From CAYQIM01 sp964417555 (GTDB lineage: Bacteria; Pseudomonadota; Gammaproteobacteria; Diplorickettsiales; Diplorickettsiaceae), in assembly GCA_964417555.1 (NCBI GenBank), contig CAYQIM010000043.1:1-51161 (forward strand): 51,161 nt of DNA, written 5' to 3'. Position 1 is the stretch's first letter. The number at the start of each line of letters is the position of its first letter. Under the pieces are notes generated by a model that was not told the DNA's origin, did not search any database, and saw only the letters and a program-made list of their open reading frames with translations. Both the position numbers and the translations under genes were made by a program. Positions 7,001-15,090 of this stretch are shown piece after piece.

Positions 7001-10000
7001 TAAAGTTGAGCCAGCAGCGATGGATAAAATCCTGGCGCATGCCGCTAAGTTCCGTTTTGGGGTGATGTTAAATAATTTGCCGGCTGGATTTTCGTTAGCA
7101 AAGAGCCAGCAAGATAATCGTTTAATCTTACGTTATAGTGCTCAGCAAGAACAACTCGATCTCGTTAAACGTAAACAATTAGGACAGCGTGCTAATCCAT
7201 TTACGCTTAAACTTGAAACAAAAATGCCAGCGGTTTTGGTAGAAGGCGATTATCGACTACATGATGAATTGGTCGCTAAGCAAAAATTACCGGCATTGGC
7301 TTTATGGAATGAATGGGCTGAAGAAAATCTTGAACTCAGAAAAGAGTTACTAACCGCATTCAACAAGATTTCTGCTGAGCAAGCGGTTTATTTATTCAAT
7401 GGTGATGGCAATCAAGCGGATAGTGGAGGAAACAAAAGAAACGCCGCCTTACACATGCAATCTTATTGTGTAGATCAAAAACCTGTCTTAAAAAATGATC
7501 AAATTAAAGTACGCACATTATTAAAAACTTGGGTAGAAAGTTGGAAAACAAATAAACAACATACCTTATTATCTAAAGAGTTTATTGGATATATTTTTAG
7601 TGAAGATAAGCCCTATTGCTTAACTGGAGCTAATTTAAAAAGTCTGGGTCAATTATTTTATCATTATGGCGTTCCTTCCAACTCGGGATCACAAAATGAA
7701 AAGGGGGCGTTCAACTTTTTTATCCTCGCGCATGCGATCTACAAGACGTTCGGCAAAGAATTTTTTGAAAATTGGAAAACCTGTTTTGTTGATCCGGCAG
7801 TTAATCTCGCCGAATTATTAGAAAAAGAACAAGTCGATGCGGTTGTTGACTGCATGAATACCTTTAAAGACCCCCGTTTTCAAAAGCAGGTTTATATTAA
7901 TAGCTGGTGGAAACTAGTCAAAAAAAATGCTGAAGCAACCGGTTATAGCCGCATGGCACAACAATGGCGGGCGTTTAAAGCGTTTATAACTACACTGGAG
8001 GAAAATCAATTAGTTTTATCCGAACACGTATTGGATGAATGTTTAAAAAATAATCCTGATTTTCAGATGCAAATCTTTAGTGAGCGCATGGTTTCCATCT
8101 TGAAAAAATTGGCTAAAGGAGAGGATGGACATGTTAATCAACAAAGATTTCTAGATGATTTAGCAGAGATTGATGTTTCACATACGGGTAGCTATTATGC
8201 GATTGCACTAGAAAATTTTAAGTGCTTAGATAAACGTTTACAATTCAATAAATTCACTGCCGTAGGCGCTGCTTCCCATATTCCATCTTTGAGTTCGCCG
8301 TCATCGAATCAACAATGGCGTCTCCACGCGTTACGGTTTGTTGCACGTTTAACAAGTTCAGAAAAAAAATTGCATCACTATGATAAATTTTTTCAAGCCA
8401 TTGAAGAAAAGCCTGTTGCAATAGACGCTAAACGTAATCTTGCACGTTTACTACTTAACTGTACTGGTAATGGCATAGATATACTTGAAAATCTACAAAT
8501 AGAGAGTGGGTTATTAGCTACTTTAAGTGCCGATGAGCCCAATTCGCACGGTTTTTTGTATTATTTAAAATCATTAAATAATTTAATGACTTTAGATGGA
8601 AAAACCGAAGCAGGACAATTACAATTACGGTTCGACGATAGCTTAAACTTTTATAAGGCTCTTTTGAGCAATGAGCTTCTTTCTAAACAAGACCTTAACC
8701 TTAATTTTATCAATAGTTCTGGAAAGTTATTACAATTTTTTAGCAGTCATTTTGTTTATAAACCATCTGCGAATGAACCGGCTAATCAAAGCTGGATAGG
8801 TTATGCCTATACTATGGCCAATAGCGCCTTGAGTTATATTACCGGCCGTTCAGCTGCGGACAATAATCAATTTACCGAAAATCTTAGCCAGTTTTATCAA
8901 TTTGCAAGAAGAATAGAACTTGATTTTAACTCGCCTTTACTCACAACGTTAGGCTGGTTGTGCTATCCCTATCAAGACACGGCAACAGCAAAAAAATTAA
9001 TCGAGTTATATCAGCAAGCAAGCGATAAAGCGCAATTCGATTTACTTTTGCAACAATTAAATTCGCTAGATTTTTCTGAGAGTACTTTCTTACCAAGCGC
9101 AGAAGGCTTACAAAATGTGTTAAATACGATGAATTCCGCCACTTCGGAAAAGGAGGCCATTACTACACGCCGAAATTTTGTTAGTGCACAAATACAAAAA
9201 GGTGCCACCATTCAGTTACAAGATGCTGCATATCGGCCTTTAGAAAGTACTGAGATTGCTAATTTTATGGATGAAATACTCAGCGGACAGGGCTTATTAC
9301 GCTGTTATCGTGATGAAAATAAACAAAGCTTATATAAATTGTTAACAGAATTTATTGCTGTTCCTAGAGAAAGCGGTAGTGAAGCCACTTTACAGCAATT
9401 TAAAACGCTTCTTTTAAAAATGGATAAAAAAGAATATTTTAATGTATTAGGTCAGTTAATCACTTTATTACAGGACTCGGCAGCCCATAAAAAACGTTAT
9501 GCTTTACCGCAGTTAGTAAAAATATTAGAAACTTTATTAGTAGAAAACGCTCAAGACGATGCAGAAAGACTCTACCCTTTTGGTATTTTAAGTGAAATTT
9601 TAAACAAGGAAAATAAAAATACTAAATCGACCTTAATCAATAATGACTTAGCTGCACTGACAGATAAAACCGATAGAGATTTATTGAATGCATTGCAACG
9701 GCTGAATGATTTTACTCTTATCCCACAACAAAAGATAAAGTTAGCTCATTTGGCTTTATATGCTAATAGTGATAAGTATGCGTACTTCAATGCCTGTTTA
9801 GCTTTCTTTAGCGCCGCAGAAAAATCAACGCCTGCTTGTTCAACCTATCTGGAAATTATTTTACAAATAGCAGAAGAGGCAAATAATAATCCTAATAAAT
9901 TAAAACAGGGACGAGCGTTTATTACCCTGTTTAAAAGGCTGATTGAACCTGCGTCAAAAGATAAATTTTGGCTTGCAACTTTACAGCATTTAGCTAGACA

Positions 10001-13000
10001 TAGTTTACAAGCAAAATCGATAAGTCATTTTTGGGATAAGTTCCTTGAAATGGAAAATAAAACAGTAGGCGAGGTTTTTAAACAGCAAACAATTATTTTA
10101 TCGTATGCTGTTGCCGCTACGACCGATAGTGAAGCTTGGTTTAAACAAGCAGATGATTTGTTAGGCCTACTGAAGGATATACCATTTGATCAGCTAAAAG
10201 CATTAGCGGGTCAATATCAAAATGGCCTAAAACCCTCTGCTCAGTTTTTGCAGCATTATGCCGCGAAGCACGGAAATAAATTGAATGATATGGCTAAGCT
10301 ATGTCATGAGTTTGACGCGCACTATAACAAAGATAGTAAACGAAATTACAGTGTTGACGTTCAGGATGAAGTCAATCTAACACGTATTTTGTCAGGATTA
10401 AAACTGAAGGGTGGTAATGCCTTACCCGACCGGGAGCAGCAACATTTACTTAATCTTCTCTATTTTGCCAATAGTTATAGTCGATGCGAAAAATTAGATG
10501 ACCTGTCTGCAAAAGATTTAGCTGACCGTCTCGCTCGTTTAGGTGAAGCTGTACGTACTAATCCGACAGATGATTATGCGAAAGTCAAACTGTTGGCGGT
10601 GATGCGAGAGATTTTACTGCGCAAAACCGAAAAATGGGCGAATCACACGCAGATGTTGACTTTAATCTATGCGGCGATTCATGAAGATAATTTACTCTAT
10701 CAAGTGAGAACAGGGCAAGGTAAGAGTATTATCAGCTTTATGCGTGCGGCCTTTTTGGCAATGAGTGGTAAAACAGTCGATGTTTTAAGTGCAAAAGAAA
10801 GTCTTTCAGAACGTGATCATGCTGAATTTTCGCATGTATTTACCGCAATGGATATTGCTTCAGCTTATGTCGATCAAAATTCCTTATCGGCAGATTACCA
10901 AGTTAAAACAGGAGCAAAAGGCGTAGGTGCTGTTAATTACGCTACCATCGGTGGACTTTCCCTGTTTAGGTCGAAATGTGCTTGGAATCACGAAAAAACG
11001 GGTGCGGCAAAAGAAGACAGCGTAGCATTATTAGATGAAAGCGATCATATTTTATTTGACGAAGACACGCAATTTAACTTTACGGCAGGTAATAGTGATG
11101 TATTTAATTATGATAGCTGGATCTATCCTATTGTTAATAAGTTTTATGAAGAAAATAAGCAACGATTTAATGGTGTTGTTGGAACCAACGATCTGAACGA
11201 GGTCATTAAAGCGATTCTAAAAGAGGCTTATGTCAGTCCTAAAAAGTCAAATTTTATTGCCCTCTATCATCTTGATCGTCCACAAACGGATCCTGAAAAA
11301 ACAGAAAATGGTTTGCTAGAATTGCTGGGCGCAGCCCATTCAGCGGCACAATTAGAAAAAAATAAACATTTTTGTATCGTTGAAGAATCAAGGATGGTTT
11401 CTGGTGAATTAATTCGTACGCGAGTTGCCAGAGTTTTAATTAAAAATCAGCCGAAAGAAGGATCAACGTATAGTAATTTAGTGCAGCAACTTTTGCATAC
11501 ACGTTTGAATAGAGAGGCTGTGCTAAAGGGTGAACCGGCTAATTTCTTTATTGATCCTAAAACTCAGGTCGCATTGTCACAAAACGCGCAGCAGGTATTG
11601 AAGGTAAATTATGGGCGTATTGAAGGATTCACCGGTACGGCGGGTAATTGCGCCGAGCGTGCCTTCTTAGCCGCTACATATGGCCTTAATGCTATTATTA
11701 AATTGCCTACGCATACCGAATCAAACAGTATGCAATTAGCGAGTGTGTTTACGCCAGATAAAGCAGCGCAAATAGCGGCTATTGTACAAGCGATTATAGA
11801 TTCAAAGGATCAGCCGATATTAATCACCTGCCGTGATGATGAAGCTGTATTGGACCTCTATGAAGCCGTTAAACAACAGTTAGAAGGATTGGGTTTTGAC
11901 GTAAGTAAGCTGATTGCAGATACCAATAATAATAATAAATCGGAAGCGGATCTATTACAGCGTGCAGGTGAAGCGGGTGCTGTGACTTTCAGTTCACGTA
12001 TGGGACGCGGTACTGATATTAAGCCAAAATCTGAAAAAGGTTTGAAAGTTATTCGAACGTATGTAGCCGATAGACGGACAGCTAAACAAGAATACGGTCG
12101 CCAAGGACGTAATGGTATGGCGGGAAGTCATGTCGATATATTCGATTGGTCTGAAATAGAGAAAGATTATAACGAATTATTGAAACAGTGCCCGAATGAA
12201 GTTAAGCAATGTCTAAGTTATCATCAGAAAAAACTAGCAAAAAGGATACAAAAATTAATAGAACAAAAGAAAGATTGTTCTTGGATGGCTCCAAAAGACA
12301 TGCAAGAAAAGCTGGCAAAAGCAGAAACCGTGGCGGTAATCCAGGATTTATTAAGCAAGCAAGCGAATAGCATTCGTTATGCCAAAGAACTGTTGGTGGC
12401 AAAGCTATCAACCGCATTCGAGCAGGCATTAGCTTCTGGTCAAGCCGATACCGCAGCCTGGTTGGATTTCCGTAAAAAAATGGATGCCCGTTGGGATAAT
12501 CGTCTAGAAGGCGGTAAAGCAGAAACGATAACGGTTTATAACGAATTTGTTGATGCCATTGCCGAATTTTGGAATCATAATTTGGGCGAGTTTCCGTACG
12601 ATGTAAAATTAGCTAAAACCGATCCATGGGCATTACTAAAAACTATTTGGAGTAGTCATCATGATATTGCGCAAACCTTGCCACAAAATAAAGCAAACGT
12701 TGAATTATTAAAACACTGGCAACATTGGAATAGAGAAAATAAGTTTGACGATGCCACTTTACAACGGGTTTATATCGGTGATCAGCAAACACTCGAAGCT
12801 TTCTATCGAAGTTTTGATGTGATAGTAAGCAAAAAGCATTTGAGCGGCTATCAGTCCGATCTCTATCAGATGTTTCAAACTAAGACATCGCTGTTGATCC
12901 CTTTACAGAATAGCCGTCAACTTTTACAGTCATTGATTGATAATGAAAATCAAAACAACTTAGACCAACAAATCGACCTGTTGAAAAGATTTTTTGTTCA

Positions 13001-14888
13001 TGATGTATGTCAAGGCAAAGAACCTGCTTGTGATGTGCTAGAAAGTTTTGCTGTGCTAAGTACGATGGTGAATCGCTTGTTATCCTATGTTGGTAAAAAC
13101 CAGGATCCAAAGCCTTTTGTGCTTTTATTAGGTGCTTTACTTGATTCGCTAAATAATCACTGGCCACTGGATAAGGTAAAATTAGATTATATTCGCCAGT
13201 GTATTATTGATAATGAAGCTGTCTGCCAGTTGGCTTTATTGACCAATTTTGATCAGAAATCCAATATACCCTTTATCGATAAGCTAATTTCAATTATTAA
13301 GGACGATCGTCATCCCGATTCATTAAAGGCGAGATTGGATTCTTTTGTTGATGTCTTAGTGAAATATCAGCAAAAAATTTTGCAAAAACCTGATTTCTTG
13401 CCATTGGTAATGAGTATTTTCCTTGAAGCGACCGCAGAAGATGATGAAACTAAGGCGAAATTACGCGAGATTTTATTTAATCTTCCTGGTGTGGTTGCCA
13501 GCGAGCAAATTATGCAGACGTTTGAGCAATGTGAAAATGAGCAAGGAGAGAAAGACCTTGCCAAAATGGCAGCGCAGTTGGTGGCATTAGATGAAGCAGC
13601 TAAAGGATTTGAAAGCTATCTTGAGCAAAGAAATGACGGACTCTTTGATCATTATAAACAGATTGCCTCTCATCCAGACGAAAGCAGCTGCGGTCAATTA
13701 ATAAAGTTATTTAGAGAAAACCCTGCTAATCAATCCGGTAAACTTTTTGATGCGCTTAATGCGGAGGAAAGCTATGACTTGGATAGTGAAATTTTAGCTA
13801 AGTTAGCCGACGCGCATTATAAGAAAAGGTTTAGCCAAGAATTAAAAGAGATATTACAAAATGCGAAAAAAATTGGTGCACAATTACACTATATCGAAGG
13901 GAAAACCTTGCCATTTTTAGATGCCAAGTGGTCTACAGAGGTAGTGAATGCTATCTCGGCTATCACCGAAAAGTTAGCCGCTAATGATTTTTCTGAATTT
14001 TTCTCAACAGTGAATGAAAAAGCTTGTGAGCGTGTGACGTTACTATGGTTACTGCATCATGGGTTACTGGCGGATCAAGATCATGCAATACGAAACGCTT
14101 GTTATGAGGCTTTAGCAAAATTGGCTAATGAAGCAGTAAAAATAGATCATGCAAAAAAGACGACGCGTAATGAATTACGTCAAATGAAACAGCATGCATT
14201 TGTTAACATCGTAAAATTAATGGTGGAATTCCGTTGGATTTTACAGGATAAACCTTCTTCTATTTGCCAAATTAATGCTGAAGCTTTACAACAAGAAGTA
14301 CATAAAAAACTGAAAGAGCAGTGTAAAAATACACTCTCACCTTACGGTGGATTTTTTTCCACGGCGAGTCGTTTGCGAAATAGACAAGCCAAAGACCTGA
14401 TGAAGGAAATGAGTGCTATTGATGAAGCTGAAGAGAATTATTATGAACAGATGTTGGCGACGATAATGGCAACACAAAAGAAAATTTTAGAATCTGATCG
14501 GAATAGTCGACGTAACGGCAAAGGTTATAGCCGATTATTCGATATCACGGTCGCGTTGCAAACGCAGGTATTAGAACAATGGCTAGCGGATCCTAAGGCA
14601 CATGCGACGGTGGATAAGGCTCAAAAGATGATTGATGACGGCTTTAAAACAACTGAAGAAATATTTCAGCAACGTTGCCAAGAAAAACCACGTTTGTTTG
14701 AAAAATTAAAAGGTTTATTTATTAAAAAGAAACTGGATTCAGTAAAAATGGATAGTGACATTAATAATAATCTGCTATTTTTCCCTAAGCATTTACGCTA
14801 TATACAGGAGCATAATAAAAACCATGAGAAAATAACGGAGTGTAATAAGCGTTATTCTATTTTACCGATACATCGTCCTGCGGCTTGA
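4041..14888 (+). CDS. Giant SecA-like DEAD-motor protein (3,615 aa), putative effector
   Basis: The start chosen is ATG 4041, six bases after GGAG. A central motor (about residues 2190-2700) carries SecA-type motifs: Walker A RTGQGKS (T2224-S2229), Walker B LLDESDHILFDE (D2332 E2333), GFTGTAG (G2529), SRMGRGTDIK (M2654) and YGRQGRNG (Y2685), corresponding to SecA GEGKT, DEvDsiLIDEA, GMTGTA, MAGRGTDI and GRSGRQG. The preprotein-binding and zinc-binding parts of housekeeping SecA are not recognisable, and ordinary SecA is about 900 residues. The N-terminal 2,190 and C-terminal 900 residues are helical with no family I can name. A polyglutamine tract spans 892-924. No signal peptide or membrane helix is seen. 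It is probably a secreted, host-acting protein, but its function is unknown. The frame is intact over 10.8 kb, which argues for selection. Confidence 0.85.
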   Translation: MPIDSRKIDTIVNTICELFKEDFKDSIKITTLLKSAESKKLPDLIKKAKEAYEEAKEKQRTSRGKESEEFREQKQRLRTKWEELKTKKLKDSKIAINWEELPKFIRFLLTFDESKIQNKYFSDYPIINEGKTAKLPAVVKNCLIFNDQEKLPFSLHLADDQGKFFNLLGLLKEKAAWVFSALETASVEECSKKSCMAIRYLYSTIKKVYIDYLFEQMCTGLNGGVCHREAARFIGGYSTILLKEKYFEQDLSNSTSGLQEKLGQVSYANYRFTIVDMYRYLMRASFLQAQQAFQEIRIQIVRHLEEKIWCSKLTVINASELNKLPRNQLDFISLMLVNFGDEKNTKWGCIYKTAGKWRAYLPEGHDVGEITLGNIPDVDASEAVKKASQPLNVEINTFPLDFASQKLGDVWQRSQYSLLGKVIPGLLSEQNIAQYRHEVDYQVMQAYVIEQMAGSTTKKSSLHHSLVLSQPYADKSAEEMMALSADDLVNFPSPFKEQLPSAISYEKILQFYDDNIITREPNSNKLLLKVGSTYQLALGLYRNQLAQVVIEKSKAAKFSNIEKFLQLSKLFLQYDPYILSFHCEKEVNAELKIYGDSCAARNRLLTAVHGKPIAEYYNSVDKRKLLWHHAAITMLKFFQQPEINAEFIQSYVAYNEKWLADCHYQFNQTIQDSSLWQFMQFTQMGKQGLDYFFKTLTANSVNLNACFDLKGNRFEGDITPYLHEQLNNYFTKHAEKQVKHSLFKQLALILPTDKSLDSQSIVKILGLLDEKDNFSLQQALVLHNFDLNNAQHQTLFSELEKFIKTHKIKTQIVIPNLDRADFSDKQALFKGRYKALQNNIVKHRQQVRQPQLKENTQALEKLQVTECLISDGQGLKGDKHWPLIIKRDTAIQQQQQQQEQQQQQQQQEQQQDQQQQQEQEEQQEAHIASYEGDEGELITRENIKLKCGGAWGSLSKENQSLLGNEEDLITLFNRLVGSGQDAEHVIAKVEPAAMDKILAHAAKFRFGVMLNNLPAGFSLAKSQQDNRLILRYSAQQEQLDLVKRKQLGQRANPFTLKLETKMPAVLVEGDYRLHDELVAKQKLPALALWNEWAEENLELRKELLTAFNKISAEQAVYLFNGDGNQADSGGNKRNAALHMQSYCVDQKPVLKNDQIKVRTLLKTWVESWKTNKQHTLLSKEFIGYIFSEDKPYCLTGANLKSLGQLFYHYGVPSNSGSQNEKGAFNFFILAHAIYKTFGKEFFENWKTCFVDPAVNLAELLEKEQVDAVVDCMNTFKDPRFQKQVYINSWWKLVKKNAEATGYSRMAQQWRAFKAFITTLEENQLVLSEHVLDECLKNNPDFQMQIFSERMVSILKKLAKGEDGHVNQQRFLDDLAEIDVSHTGSYYAIALENFKCLDKRLQFNKFTAVGAASHIPSLSSPSSNQQWRLHALRFVARLTSSEKKLHHYDKFFQAIEEKPVAIDAKRNLARLLLNCTGNGIDILENLQIESGLLATLSADEPNSHGFLYYLKSLNNLMTLDGKTEAGQLQLRFDDSLNFYKALLSNELLSKQDLNLNFINSSGKLLQFFSSHFVYKPSANEPANQSWIGYAYTMANSALSYITGRSAADNNQFTENLSQFYQFARRIELDFNSPLLTTLGWLCYPYQDTATAKKLIELYQQASDKAQFDLLLQQLNSLDFSESTFLPSAEGLQNVLNTMNSATSEKEAITTRRNFVSAQIQKGATIQLQDAAYRPLESTEIANFMDEILSGQGLLRCYRDENKQSLYKLLTEFIAVPRESGSEATLQQFKTLLLKMDKKEYFNVLGQLITLLQDSAAHKKRYALPQLVKILETLLVENAQDDAERLYPFGILSEILNKENKNTKSTLINNDLAALTDKTDRDLLNALQRLNDFTLIPQQKIKLAHLALYANSDKYAYFNACLAFFSAAEKSTPACSTYLEIILQIAEEANNNPNKLKQGRAFITLFKRLIEPASKDKFWLATLQHLARHSLQAKSISHFWDKFLEMENKTVGEVFKQQTIILSYAVAATTDSEAWFKQADDLLGLLKDIPFDQLKALAGQYQNGLKPSAQFLQHYAAKHGNKLNDMAKLCHEFDAHYNKDSKRNYSVDVQDEVNLTRILSGLKLKGGNALPDREQQHLLNLLYFANSYSRCEKLDDLSAKDLADRLARLGEAVRTNPTDDYAKVKLLAVMREILLRKTEKWANHTQMLTLIYAAIHEDNLLYQVRTGQGKSIISFMRAAFLAMSGKTVDVLSAKESLSERDHAEFSHVFTAMDIASAYVDQNSLSADYQVKTGAKGVGAVNYATIGGLSLFRSKCAWNHEKTGAAKEDSVALLDESDHILFDEDTQFNFTAGNSDVFNYDSWIYPIVNKFYEENKQRFNGVVGTNDLNEVIKAILKEAYVSPKKSNFIALYHLDRPQTDPEKTENGLLELLGAAHSAAQLEKNKHFCIVEESRMVSGELIRTRVARVLIKNQPKEGSTYSNLVQQLLHTRLNREAVLKGEPANFFIDPKTQVALSQNAQQVLKVNYGRIEGFTGTAGNCAERAFLAATYGLNAIIKLPTHTESNSMQLASVFTPDKAAQIAAIVQAIIDSKDQPILITCRDDEAVLDLYEAVKQQLEGLGFDVSKLIADTNNNNKSEADLLQRAGEAGAVTFSSRMGRGTDIKPKSEKGLKVIRTYVADRRTAKQEYGRQGRNGMAGSHVDIFDWSEIEKDYNELLKQCPNEVKQCLSYHQKKLAKRIQKLIEQKKDCSWMAPKDMQEKLAKAETVAVIQDLLSKQANSIRYAKELLVAKLSTAFEQALASGQADTAAWLDFRKKMDARWDNRLEGGKAETITVYNEFVDAIAEFWNHNLGEFPYDVKLAKTDPWALLKTIWSSHHDIAQTLPQNKANVELLKHWQHWNRENKFDDATLQRVYIGDQQTLEAFYRSFDVIVSKKHLSGYQSDLYQMFQTKTSLLIPLQNSRQLLQSLIDNENQNNLDQQIDLLKRFFVHDVCQGKEPACDVLESFAVLSTMVNRLLSYVGKNQDPKPFVLLLGALLDSLNNHWPLDKVKLDYIRQCIIDNEAVCQLALLTNFDQKSNIPFIDKLISIIKDDRHPDSLKARLDSFVDVLVKYQQKILQKPDFLPLVMSIFLEATAEDDETKAKLREILFNLPGVVASEQIMQTFEQCENEQGEKDLAKMAAQLVALDEAAKGFESYLEQRNDGLFDHYKQIASHPDESSCGQLIKLFRENPANQSGKLFDALNAEESYDLDSEILAKLADAHYKKRFSQELKEILQNAKKIGAQLHYIEGKTLPFLDAKWSTEVVNAISAITEKLAANDFSEFFSTVNEKACERVTLLWLLHHGLLADQDHAIRNACYEALAKLANEAVKIDHAKKTTRNELRQMKQHAFVNIVKLMVEFRWILQDKPSSICQINAEALQQEVHKKLKEQCKNTLSPYGGFFSTASRLRNRQAKDLMKEMSAIDEAEENYYEQMLATIMATQKKILESDRNSRRNGKGYSRLFDITVALQTQVLEQWLADPKAHATVDKAQKMIDDGFKTTEEIFQQRCQEKPRLFEKLKGLFIKKKLDSVKMDSDINNNLLFFPKHLRYIQEHNKNHEKITECNKRYSILPIHRPAA
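6714..6812 (+). repeat. CAA/CAG microsatellite encoding a polyglutamine tract
   Basis: Thirty-three codons, nearly all CAA or CAG with a few GAA/GAG/GAT, encode residues 892-924 of the giant protein. Such long Q/E tracts are rare in bacteria and common in eukaryotic proteins. They probably form a flexible or coiled linker between the N-terminal region and the rest. Confidence 0.95.
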
Positions 14889-14912
14889 CCGTGAATCTAG
14901 TCGTTAGATTGC

Positions 14913-14932
14913 GTCCCGGCTTTGGCCGGGAC
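14913..14932 (+). terminator. GC-rich hairpin after the giant gene
   Basis: GTCCCGGC (14913-14920), loop TTTG, GCCGGGAC (14925-14932): a perfect eight-pair stem 25 bases after the stop. No T-tract follows directly, so it may be a terminator without a classic U-run, an mRNA-stabilising hairpin or a dispersed palindrome. In the rest of 14889-15090 I see only a small hairpin at 15061-15078 before the next start. Confidence 0.5.
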
Positions 14933-15090
14933 ATAACGACGCACCACACTTTTTTGTAAATATTGTCTAAAAAATCTTATCATTAAAAAGGCAGTATATA
15001 GCCTTTAGATCGCTAAATATCGATAACTATTTATAAAAAAACAAGTTTGGGTATTATTTTTTTAACTTATTAGTTAAAGAAATAATAATT

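Noticed and set aside
12880..13167. Minus-strand frame of 95 codons inside the giant gene
   Set aside because: It lies wholly within an intact plus-strand coding region and has no recognisable motif or ribosome-binding site.
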